Positions 1-7,071 are shown, counted from the first letter of the stretch. The stretch: 7,325 nucleotides of DNA from Flavobacteriales bacterium (GCA_028825055.1 JAPKAW010000087.1:1-7325); one strand, 5' to 3'. Notes: generated by a model from the letters alone, not told the origin. Program-made: numbers and translations.

Positions 1-308
1 TAACGTGTGGAATGCACCGTTTAGAAGTGCGTTGTGCACCAGGTCACTCAGCTGGACATGTGGTCTTTGTGAATCACGAGCAAGGGTGGGTTATTGGGGG
101 GGACGTGCTGTTCCAGGGAAGCGTGGGGCGAACAGACCTCCCCGGTGGAGACGGAGCGGTCCTTGCGAAGAGTATCGAGAATCAACTCTTTACATTGCCC
201 GATTCCTTCGAAGTGTGGCCTGGACATGGTCCATCTACGGCCATCGGTGCAGAAAAGGCCTCCAACCCCTACGTCAATGCAGAAGGTTCAGGTATGCTCC
301 AACGCTGA
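1..308 (+). CDS. MBL-fold metallo-hydrolase, YcbL/glyoxalase II-like (3' part only)
   Basis: This is the C-terminal 101 residues of a metallo-beta-lactamase-fold hydrolase. The reading frame is already open at the left edge, so the start lies outside the window, and family members of about 210 residues suggest that roughly half is missing. Visible metal-site motifs, numbered from the first complete codon, are CAPGHSAGH with the motif-3 His at 15, GGDVLF with the bridging Asp at 34, and WPGHG with the final His at 75. The stretches GRTDLPGGD and STAIGAEK, then NPY, are typical of small soluble YcbL/glyoxalase II-like cytoplasmic hydrolases that cleave thioesters or related esters. The N-terminal HxHxDH motif should lie upstream and cannot be checked. 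The substrate is unknown, and glutathione dependence should not be assumed because many Bacteroidota lack glutathione. The stop codon is 2 nt from the stop of the convergent kinase gene. An internal Met at position 12 is not the true start. Confidence 0.9.
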   Translation, partial: TCGMHRLEVRCAPGHSAGHVVFVNHEQGWVIGGDVLFQGSVGRTDLPGGDGAVLAKSIENQLFTLPDSFEVWPGHGPSTAIGAEKASNPYVNAEGSGMLQR

Positions 309-310
309 GA

Positions 311-1378
311 TTATGCGATTTCAACGGCTGGAATACGTTGAAGATGAAAGGAGAAACGGGTCCCTTCTCCGATTTTCGATGCGACTTGAATTTCTTGACC
401 ATGCGCTTCCAAAATGTGCTTGACAATCGCCAAGCCCAGTCCAGAACCTCCAGAGTTCCGCGAACGGCTTCGGTCCACGCGATAAAAACGCTCATAGATG
501 CGCGCTTGATCCTCTTCAGAGATCCCAATGCCATCGTCCTCAATCGCGACTTCAACGAACTGGCCCTTGATTGAAAGCGCCACGTGTGTGGATCCTTCGG
601 GTTTGCCATAATGGATAGAGTTTCCCATTAAATTGACCAGAACCTGCCGCATTTGACTGCCCCCGCATAGCACCATGGGCTCATCTTCGATGTCGGATTC
701 AATGGAATGAGACAACGAAATACCGTGTTGTTGTGCTTTGACTTCTACGCTCTCAAGGGAGTCCCGAACCATTGAAGTGATACTATGCGGTTCCAGCCGC
801 ATCTCGAAACTAGAAGACTCCAAACGTGCAATGGTGTCCAAATCTTCAAGTAGTTCAGCCATCCGCGAAATGTTTTTTGCAGCTTTGGAAAGGAACTTTC
901 GGTTCAGCTCTTTATTTTCCAAATCACTCTCTAATAGCGTTAGTACAAAGCCTTGAATATTGAAGAGAGGCGTTTTGAGTTCATGTGCCAAATTGCCGAT
1001 AAATTCTTTTCGAAAATTATCTTTTGCGTGCATCTTCTGGATCGACTCGACTTGCTGATTTGCCCATTGGACTAAATCGACATTTTCATCTTTATTCTTA
1101 GCCGATGCGATTGTTTGCAATTCGGCACCACTGCTTTCTTTCACCTTGGTTATGGCTTCAGAGAGCATTTGAACGCGATTGTACACGAACTTGTTTACGG
1201 ACCATTCAATAAGCATCGAGCTCACGTACTCCATAACGAGACCAACTAAAATGGCCATTGCCCAAAGGTGCATTGAGTCCAATGCGTGCAGCAGACCAAA
1301 GCATACAATCGCACTCAGAGCAGCGATGATTGGAGAAGTCTTTTGGGCAACTTCTTTTGGAGTTAGTTCTGAATTCAC
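311..1378 (-). CDS. Membrane sensor histidine kinase (PhoR-like, HisKA + HATPase_c)
   Basis: Encodes a 355-residue two-component kinase that autophosphorylates on His and passes the phosphate to the regulator encoded just upstream. Two hydrophobic helices at about 15-33 and 36-57 are joined by only a few residues, so there is no extracytoplasmic sensor domain. A helical linker (about 58-125) leads to the HisKA H-box with His132 in NLAHELKTPLFNIQGF. The ATPase domain shows the N-box (Asn249 and Asn253), the G1 box DDGIGI (281-286), the F-box around ERFYRVDRSRS (296-306) and the G2 box GGSGLGLAIVK (310-320), so all catalytic motifs are present. The FNIQG continuation of the H-box is characteristic of Bacteroidota kinases. 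The start codon is GTG, and its first bases form a GTGA overlap with the regulator's stop, implying translational coupling. The signal sensed is unknown. No PAS or HAMP domain is recognisable, though the linker occupies the HAMP position. Confidence 0.95.
   Translation of the reverse strand: MNSELTPKEVAQKTSPIIAALSAIVCFGLLHALDSMHLWAMAILVGLVMEYVSSMLIEWSVNKFVYNRVQMLSEAITKVKESSGAELQTIASAKNKDENVDLVQWANQQVESIQKMHAKDNFRKEFIGNLAHELKTPLFNIQGFVLTLLESDLENKELNRKFLSKAAKNISRMAELLEDLDTIARLESSSFEMRLEPHSITSMVRDSLESVEVKAQQHGISLSHSIESDIEDEPMVLCGGSQMRQVLVNLMGNSIHYGKPEGSTHVALSIKGQFVEVAIEDDGIGISEEDQARIYERFYRVDRSRSRNSGGSGLGLAIVKHILEAHGQEIQVASKIGEGTRFSFHLQRIPAVEIA
350..370 (+). terminator. Candidate weak intrinsic terminator for the MBL-hydrolase transcript
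   Basis: A perfect 6-bp inverted repeat, GGAGAA (350-355) and TTCTCC (365-370), encloses a 9-nt loop and is followed on the plus strand by GATTTTC. It lies about 40 nt past the hydrolase stop, inside the antisense of the kinase coding region. The convergent genes are only 2 nt apart, so any plus-strand terminator has to fall within the kinase gene. The T-tract is short and the stem modest, so this may be chance. Confidence 0.22.
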
Positions 1379-2097
1379 AACTCGAATTTATAGCCAACTC
1401 CTTTGACTGTTTTTATGCACTTGTCCCCAATTTTGGATCGAAGTTTACGGATGTGGACATCGATAGTGCGGTCACCAACAATTACGTCGTTCCCCCAAAC
1501 CGAAGACAAGATAGTATACCGGGTGAAGACCTTTCCAGGTTGAGACCAGAGTAAGCTCAGTAATTCAAATTCTTTTTTGGGCAGGTTGATTTCCTTGCCG
1601 TTTTGAATGGCCAAATAGCGTTCTCGATCAATAGAGATGCCGTGGTGCTCTCCAGCCTGCAATTCCGATGAGACGCGTTTTACACGACGCAGCAAGGCTT
1701 TGATTCGGCTTGTCAAAACCCGCGGCTTGATGGACTTAAGAATGTAGTCGTCTGCACCGGAATCAAAACCGGCAACTTGGCTATAGTCCTCACCTCTTGC
1801 CGTTAAAAAGGCCACTATACAATGAGACAATGAAGGTTCTTTTCGAATATGGGTACAGGCTTCAATGCCACCCATTTCGGGCATCATGACATCCAATAGA
1901 ATTAAGTCAGGCTTGATTTCTAAGGCCAATTCTAACCCTTCTCGACCATTGTTAGCGCTCCGTACATCGTAGCCAGCCTGAATCAGGTTGAACCCAATAA
2001 ATTCTAGAATATCCGGTTCATCATCGACCAGTAATATCGTCTGTTTGGGCACGTGTGAGTCGTTTCCTAAAGATTCAATTTCTATTGTGTCGCCCAT
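1375..2097 (-). CDS. OmpR/PhoB-family response regulator, DNA-binding
   Basis: Encodes 240 residues: a receiver domain (about 19-138) followed by a winged-helix DNA-binding domain (about 146-240). Visible receiver residues are the acidic pair Asp25-Asp26, the phosphoacceptor Asp69 in LILLDVMMP, Thr99 in FLTA and the conserved Lys121 in DDYILKS. The usual Lys-Pro after DDYxx is Lys-Ser here. The effector domain has the recognition-helix signature RTIDVHIRKLRSKIG (210-224) and the C-terminal wing KTVKGVGYKFE. It is the cognate partner of the downstream histidine kinase, whose GTG start overlaps this gene's TGA by 4 nt. The chosen ATG gives a 17-residue tail ahead of the first receiver strand. 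A GTG at 2052-2050 would give 225 residues with a more usual N terminus and a distant AGGAAA upstream, so the start is uncertain. The regulon is not deducible from the window; no clear direct-repeat operator was seen in the 34-nt gap upstream. Confidence 0.95.
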   Translation of the reverse strand: MGDTIEIESLGNDSHVPKQTILLVDDEPDILEFIGFNLIQAGYDVRSANNGREGLELALEIKPDLILLDVMMPEMGGIEACTHIRKEPSLSHCIVAFLTARGEDYSQVAGFDSGADDYILKSIKPRVLTSRIKALLRRVKRVSSELQAGEHHGISIDRERYLAIQNGKEINLPKKEFELLSLLWSQPGKVFTRYTILSSVWGNDVIVGDRTIDVHIRKLRSKIGDKCIKTVKGVGYKFEL

Positions 2098-2123
2098 GTG
2101 AAGAGATTGTGATTGAATTGTAA

Positions 2124-2138
2124 CGATTACATCAATCG
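2124..2138. repeat. Short inverted repeat at the VOC stop / response-regulator leader
   Basis: CGATT (2124-2128) and AATCG (2134-2138) are perfect 5-nt inverted arms around a 5-nt centre and span the stop codon of the VOC gene. An overlapping GTAA/TTAC pair with a 3-nt centre lies at 2120-2130. They could form a small RNA hairpin or an operator just upstream of the response-regulator gene. With 5-nt arms in AT-rich sequence, chance is a good explanation. Confidence 0.2.
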
Positions 2139-3220
2139 CGAATTCGGCTGAACTTTAATGCGTGCAGCATCCAGCGAGGAAGAGACTCATCAGCACCGCG
2201 TTTTTGAACATCCATAAACAAACCCCATTTCTCGATAATCGGGATTTTGTGGACTTCGATCATTTCCAACCAACATTCGTCGGGATCGTCGATGTAAGTG
2301 CAGTGGACTTTAGTTTCACCCATTCCAATAGCGTCTGCAGTGTCACAACGGAATCCAAACCCTTGTACTGACAACGTTTTACCGAGATTCTCCATGCCGC
2401 GGACATCGAAGCCGAGGTGAGCAAACCCGGTATCGCACCAAATCCGGTCTTCGAAAATAAATCGGCCTGAGCGGTCTTCCGCTTGTACCAACTCGATAAA
2501 GGTCCGACCGGTCAGTGGTCCAAATCCGCCTGATGCAGCGTTGGGCTGCGTCAACCGCACGCGACGGTAGCTTTCAGCCCCATATGGGCGGTGTGACCAA
2601 TCACATTGCACGGCAGTCTCATCGAATAAAACTTCACTATAACCGAGAGTGGCCGCGTACAATTTCAGTGAGGCTTCCATGTCGGAAACCCCGATTGTAC
2701 ACCCCAAAACGCCTCCCGATGCATGTCCTGTTTTTGCAAAGGAATCTGTGGATTCTAAAATTTGAAAAACATTGCCGTCCAGATCGTTCAAAAAGAAGGT
2801 GGGGGCTCCCCACGGGGTGCGGGTGAGTTTTTCGTCACAGGTCACATCATCGAATTGAAGCGCGTGCTTGTGCATTCGGACGATGTCCTTCGTTTTCATT
2901 TGAACCACAGCAATTCCGAGGTCTCCAAAGCCAATATCCCATGAAGCCGGTTTGGGGACAAAAGAAGTTGGCTGCAGTACTTCGAATGCGCAACCTCCTT
3001 GGAGGTTCAGCACCATGCTTGCCCGCTTGAGGATGGTTTCACCTCGCGTGTGACTGTTCATCAACGGAGCTTCCTGAACCGAATCAAAAAAGGGAATGTC
3101 CATTCCGAACAATTGGCGGTACAATCTTAAAGACCGATCCATGTCGGTTACGGATAAGCCGATGTGCTGCATGCCTTGAATGCGATATGCAGTGCTAGAA
3201 TGGTTGGCAGTTTGGCTCAT
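2132..3220 (-). CDS. Tandem VOC-domain protein (two glyoxalase/dioxygenase-like domains)
   Basis: Encodes 362 residues with two vicinal-oxygen-chelate domains, about 16-157 and 169-322, each opening with a similar strand-helix pattern (HIGLSVTDMDRSLRLY and CTIGVSDMEASLKLY). Such folds bind a divalent metal through four positions. In domain 1 these are His19, Glu80, Asp100 (His is usual) and Glu156; in domain 2 they are Gly173 (His is usual), Glu243, His268 and Glu319. The two domains therefore each lose a different His. This differs from classical extradiol dioxygenases, where the C-terminal domain keeps His-His-Glu. A 40-residue C-terminal tail ends in basic sequence. There is no signal peptide or membrane segment, so it is probably cytoplasmic. 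The substrate and reaction are unknown; a lyase, isomerase, dioxygenase or binding role is possible. It sits 12 nt after the acyltransferase and 34 nt before the response regulator on the same strand. The ATG start is preceded by no clear Shine-Dalgarno sequence. Confidence 0.88.
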   Translation of the reverse strand: MSQTANHSSTAYRIQGMQHIGLSVTDMDRSLRLYRQLFGMDIPFFDSVQEAPLMNSHTRGETILKRASMVLNLQGGCAFEVLQPTSFVPKPASWDIGFGDLGIAVVQMKTKDIVRMHKHALQFDDVTCDEKLTRTPWGAPTFFLNDLDGNVFQILESTDSFAKTGHASGGVLGCTIGVSDMEASLKLYAATLGYSEVLFDETAVQCDWSHRPYGAESYRRVRLTQPNAASGGFGPLTGRTFIELVQAEDRSGRFIFEDRIWCDTGFAHLGFDVRGMENLGKTLSVQGFGFRCDTADAIGMGETKVHCTYIDDPDECWLEMIEVHKIPIIEKWGLFMDVQKRGADESLPRWMLHALKFSRIRD

Positions 3221-3232
3221 GGAAAATCAAAG

Positions 3233-4561
3233 TTATTCAGATGTCACGCTTCGAATGGCGCGCACGTAGTTTGACCAAGCCTGCTTCGACTTGGGGTCAT
3301 TCCAAATCTTTCTAGCCTGCACCATGCCTTTCCAGTCGAGATACAAACCATACCAAAACCCTGCGATTCGGCTTCCTACTAGATTGAAGGTGTACCAACC
3401 AAACATGGCTGTCCAGCTCCATCCATCGCTAAAAGCGCCGACAATCAAAGCGACGGCAAAGGATTGAATCCACCAATAAAGGGGGAACAAAAACATGCTA
3501 GTCGACATTTTGAATGTGCTCATGAAGGCCACCTCTTTGACTCGTTTTTCGCTCTGTTTTTGGATAACAAAGGCAAGAGGAAAGGACGGGAGGCCACCGA
3601 TAAAAGCAAGGGGAGCGAGTAACCAGGTAAACCACTTTGATGACCTGCGGGAATCTTCGTCTAGACTCAGATCTTCAGGTCGCGCGACGTTCAGAATTCC
3701 GGATGCACTCAGTTGTTGATGCGCTTCTTCGATGCCCTTCCAATCGGATGCTTTTAGGGAACGAAAACGTTTCGTAAGCTGCTGAGCCTCATGCCATTCG
3801 TGGCCTTCAAGTTCAGTGGTTCGCATGGCGCGAACAAAGTCAATGAGAATGGGATAGCGCTCTTCCGGTTGAATGTTGACCATCAGGTAGTCCAAGGCTG
3901 AATAAATGCGATCTAACAAGGATTTCTGATCGAATTCTCCGCTTTCTGAATCAAAGAGATCCTTGAAAGGAATGGGTGTTCCAACACGGTATCGAAGCCT
4001 ACGCTGCATGGCGTCTGCTTGCTCGTAGTCGATGCCTACGGGCAATACAACAAGATTGTCCATTTCGGGATTACGCCGTAACGACATTGCGACCATGTCG
4101 GCGACTCCTCGTTTCAATGGACGCAGCGTTTTCATTGCTTGGTGGTTCCCTTCGGGGAAAAGCCCAATGGTGGCTCCTAAACTCAAGCGGTCAACGCAGA
4201 TTTCGAAAATTCTTTGGTTTCGTTCTTTCGCATCAGGCAGTCGATCACGCTGCCGAAAAATGGGCATTTGATTGAAGCTGAAAAGCAATTTCCGAATGAT
4301 GGGCGTTTTGAAAATATCTGCCCGGGTGAGCCAATGAATTTGATGGTTCGCAGCGAGCATGCAGCTAATAAGGGGGTCCATCAATCCGTTTTGATGATTT
4401 GAGACCATGATCATCGGAACATCCGTACCGGGGACCAGGTTGCTGCCTTCAGCACCTTCCATCCGATGGAAACGCGAAACAGCAGATCGGACGAACTGGA
4501 TGGCGAGGCTATAGCCCACATATGTTTTCTGAACCGGAGGTTCGTGAAATGTCTTCTTCAC
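3233..4561 (-). CDS. PlsC-type phospholipid acyltransferase with C-terminal membrane region
   Basis: Encodes 442 residues. The N-terminal half is a PlsC/LPLAT acyltransferase domain (about 45-235), which transfers acyl groups to glycerol phosphate or lysophospholipid at the inner membrane. Visible motifs are NHQNGLMDP with His56 and Asp62, RADIF (80-84), and LFPEGNH (134-140). The catalytic pair is spaced H-x5-D, not the textbook H-x4-D of E. coli PlsC; I recall the same spacing in the yeast Gpt2/Sct1-type acyltransferases, so function is probably retained. A soluble helical segment (about 240-305) leads to three hydrophobic stretches at about 309-334, 352-377 and 383-407, then a basic tail. 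The start is GTG, forming a GTGA overlap with the pheT stop; AGGAG lies about 10 nt upstream of it, a plausible ribosome-binding site. The acyl donor and acceptor cannot be told from sequence, so glycerol-3-phosphate versus lysophosphatidate as acceptor remains open. Confidence 0.88.
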   Translation of the reverse strand: MKKTFHEPPVQKTYVGYSLAIQFVRSAVSRFHRMEGAEGSNLVPGTDVPMIMVSNHQNGLMDPLISCMLAANHQIHWLTRADIFKTPIIRKLLFSFNQMPIFRQRDRLPDAKERNQRIFEICVDRLSLGATIGLFPEGNHQAMKTLRPLKRGVADMVAMSLRRNPEMDNLVVLPVGIDYEQADAMQRRLRYRVGTPIPFKDLFDSESGEFDQKSLLDRIYSALDYLMVNIQPEERYPILIDFVRAMRTTELEGHEWHEAQQLTKRFRSLKASDWKGIEEAHQQLSASGILNVARPEDLSLDEDSRRSSKWFTWLLAPLAFIGGLPSFPLAFVIQKQSEKRVKEVAFMSTFKMSTSMFLFPLYWWIQSFAVALIVGAFSDGWSWTAMFGWYTFNLVGSRIAGFWYGLYLDWKGMVQARKIWNDPKSKQAWSNYVRAIRSVTSE

Positions 4562-7050
4562 CTGAGTTTGGCTCCTGTAAGGTTCGTAATGGACTCGAGA
4601 ATACGCTTAATGCACTGATCGATGCGCTTGTCAGTAAGTGTTTTTTTCTCGTCTTGCAAAGTCAGAGATATCGCATAAGAAACTTGGTTGGCCTCCAGTT
4701 TATCGCCTTCATAGACGTCGAATAATCCAACGCGTTTTAGCAGGTGCTTTTCGGCTTGCCATGCTGCATCGCGGATGGCTCCGAAAGATGTTCCCTTCTC
4801 CAACAGCAGGGACAAATCACGGCGAACGCTCGGGAACTTAGGAAGGTCTTTTGCTTGAATTGTGCTGCGACTTGAAACCAGGAGTAAAGGCTCCAAAAGA
4901 AAATCAGCCCAAAACACCGGCTGTTGTACATCGCAGAATGCCGTGACTTCTGGATTGACAACCCCCAAACGGCCTAACCGTACATCTCCTTTGTAAAGAT
5001 CGATGCCATCGGATAAAACGCCTGTATTGGCAACGGTTTCAGTGCGACCTTGGATTCCGAGGGCGTCTAAAATCGTGAGTGCTTCTTCTTTTAATTGATA
5101 AAAGCCAACTGATCCGGTGTCCTGGTTCCAGTTTTCGGGATTGGTTCTTCCCGTCATCCACAAGGAGAGCCTTTCGGTTTCTTCAAAATGTGTGGTTAAA
5201 TCGGAAGCGTCGGAATCTTCTCCAGAATGTTTGCGGTACGTTCTGCCGAGTTCGAACAACCGCAAATCGGGATGCTGGAAGTTTCTGTTGCGTGCAATCG
5301 CCTCCAATCCTTGAAAAAGTAGAGATTGGCGCATAGCGCCCAAATCGGCACTCAATGGATTGAGCAGAGCAATGTGATCTTTGGCGTTGATTTCTTCATC
5401 TGACAAATCGTTGATCAAGGACTCCGCATAGGACAACTTGGTCATGGAATTACTCATGATCTCTTGAAACCCTCGTCCTACCAATGTATTGGCAATTTGA
5501 TTCCGAAACCGTTCTGCGTTTGCCTCCCCGCGGACCTGCATGGCGGATGAAATGCGCTTCGGCATGGGGATCTTGTCGAAGCCATGGATGCGCAAAATTT
5601 CTTCAACGAGGTCCGCTGGCCGTGTTACATCGCGGCGGTACGCGGGAACGCTCACGGTGATGCCTTTTTCGTTCTGTGCGGTCGTCTCGATGTCTAGGTC
5701 GTTTAAGATGTCCAGGACGCGCTTTTTGTCCAATTCAATTCCAACAATTGTGGTGAGGTAGGCCCATTCAAGCGTAATGTCTGAGGCAATCGGAGGTGTA
5801 AGTCCTTGAACCTTATTGATTTCAGTTGGATTTGCTCCAGACCATGATTCGAGCAGGAATGCGGCACGTTCTAAGGCGTTGCGAACTGAAAGAGGGTCTA
5901 CGCCACGCTCGAATCGAAAAGAGGCATCGGTTGATAGTCCATGTCGCCTCGCCATTTTCCGGACAACCACGGGGTCAAAACAAGCTGACTCCAATAAAAC
6001 GCGGTGTGTAGAATCACTTACGCCGCTGTCTTGGCCACCGTAAACACCGGCTAAGCAAAGCACCTTCTCCGTGTCTGCGATGACCATGTCATCTTCATGC
6101 AGTGTGCGCTCAATGCCATCCAAGGTCGTGAGCTTTTCTTCCTTCGAGGCTCTTCGCACACGGACTTCTCCGCCAGAAAGTGAGTCAGCATCAAAGGCGT
6201 GCAAGGGTTGTCCCATTTCATGAAGGACATAATTCGTTGCGTCTACCACATTGTTCTGAGGAGCAATGCCGATGGCTCGGAGTCTCCGCTGAACTTGCAC
6301 CGGGGAAGGACCAACCGAAATGCCTTCCAAAAGCAAACCATAATATGCAGCACACCCTTCCGAATAATCTACGAATAGTTTGATTTTTCCGGAATTGGAC
6401 GCGGTAGCCAAGGGCCGGGATTGTGGCAACACGATGCTTCCAGTATCTTCTTGACATCCTTCGACGGTTCCATGCAGTAAACCTGCTCTCAAATCACGCG
6501 CAACCCCCCAGTGGCTCATGCCATCTGTCCGGTTAGGAGTGAGGCCGATTTCTAAGACGTGATCGACCTGAATAGCGTAAACGTCCGCTGCGGTTGTTCC
6601 CGGGTTCCACGAGGGTTCCAATTCGATGATGCCATCGTGGCCTGCACCAACACCAATTTCGTCTTCCGCACAGAGCATTCCCAGAGACGCTTGACCTCGT
6701 ATTTTTCCTTTTTTGATTTGGAACGGTTCTCCCTTTGTGGGGTGCAAAGTCGCCCCCACTTGCGCCACGATGACATGTAAACCCGCCCGCGCATTGGATG
6801 CACCACAGACGATTTGGAGGGGTTCGTCACTCCCGACATTCACTTGGCACACCTGAAGTCGGTCCGCATCGGGATGCTTTTCACAGGAGTCTATTCGGCC
6901 CACAATGAGCCCCCTTAGCCCTCCTGGGACATCGTCCACGGATTCAATGCCCTCAACTTCTAAACCGGTTGCCGTCAAGACAGCTGCTGCGTCTTCGGCA
7001 GACTTGTTGTTTGGAAGCAACTCTTGCAGCCAGCGGTATGAAATTTTCAT
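4558..7050 (-). CDS. pheT: Phenylalanyl-tRNA synthetase beta subunit
   Basis: Encodes a complete 830-residue beta chain of the (alpha-beta)2 enzyme that charges tRNA-Phe in the cytoplasm. Domains in order: N-terminal MKISYRWL start typical of the family; OB-fold tRNA-binding domain (about 42-155, with KHPDADRLQVCQV and IVCGASN); B1 return segment LTPNRTDGMSHWGVARDL; B3/B4 editing domain (about 215-395, with VVDATNYV, GVYGG and FRFERGVDP); B5 (about 412-486, with VPAYRRDVTRPADLVEEI); the catalytic-like B6/B7 core (about 505-705, with NPLSADLGAMRQSLLF and LRLFELGR); and the FDX-ACB anticodon-binding domain (about 737-830, with KFPSVRRDLSLLL). Length is near that usual for bacterial PheT. The alpha subunit gene is not adjacent in the window, as is common in Bacteroidota. 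The gene leads the minus-strand block and its TGA overlaps the GTG of the acyltransferase by 4 nt. No T-box or Phe-rich leader peptide is visible upstream. Confidence 0.98.
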   Translation of the reverse strand: MKISYRWLQELLPNNKSAEDAAAVLTATGLEVEGIESVDDVPGGLRGLIVGRIDSCEKHPDADRLQVCQVNVGSDEPLQIVCGASNARAGLHVIVAQVGATLHPTKGEPFQIKKGKIRGQASLGMLCAEDEIGVGAGHDGIIELEPSWNPGTTAADVYAIQVDHVLEIGLTPNRTDGMSHWGVARDLRAGLLHGTVEGCQEDTGSIVLPQSRPLATASNSGKIKLFVDYSEGCAAYYGLLLEGISVGPSPVQVQRRLRAIGIAPQNNVVDATNYVLHEMGQPLHAFDADSLSGGEVRVRRASKEEKLTTLDGIERTLHEDDMVIADTEKVLCLAGVYGGQDSGVSDSTHRVLLESACFDPVVVRKMARRHGLSTDASFRFERGVDPLSVRNALERAAFLLESWSGANPTEINKVQGLTPPIASDITLEWAYLTTIVGIELDKKRVLDILNDLDIETTAQNEKGITVSVPAYRRDVTRPADLVEEILRIHGFDKIPMPKRISSAMQVRGEANAERFRNQIANTLVGRGFQEIMSNSMTKLSYAESLINDLSDEEINAKDHIALLNPLSADLGAMRQSLLFQGLEAIARNRNFQHPDLRLFELGRTYRKHSGEDSDASDLTTHFEETERLSLWMTGRTNPENWNQDTGSVGFYQLKEEALTILDALGIQGRTETVANTGVLSDGIDLYKGDVRLGRLGVVNPEVTAFCDVQQPVFWADFLLEPLLLVSSRSTIQAKDLPKFPSVRRDLSLLLEKGTSFGAIRDAAWQAEKHLLKRVGLFDVYEGDKLEANQVSYAISLTLQDEKKTLTDKRIDQCIKRILESITNLTGAKLR

Positions 7051-7071
7051 TGCAATTCTTGTTCAACGCAG

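Noticed and set aside
80..90. AGGGTGG string resembling the start of a T-box antiterminator core.
   Set aside because: It lies inside the hydrolase coding sequence, is not followed by the rest of the T-box core, and is far from pheT. The pheT leader itself has no T-box sequence.
5..574. A 189-codon plus-strand open frame across the hydrolase end and kinase antisense.
   Set aside because: It overlaps two well-supported genes in the wrong frames and its translation has no recognisable domain; the hydrolase frame over the same bases carries all the MBL motifs.
2098..2131. PhoB-type direct-repeat operator upstream of the response regulator.
   Set aside because: The gap holds only short AT-rich inverted arms and no spaced direct repeats of the expected kind.
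4737..6839. Several open frames of 60-95 codons on both strands inside pheT.
   Set aside because: pheT is continuous and has all its domains through this region, so these are shadow frames with low-complexity, unrecognisable products.
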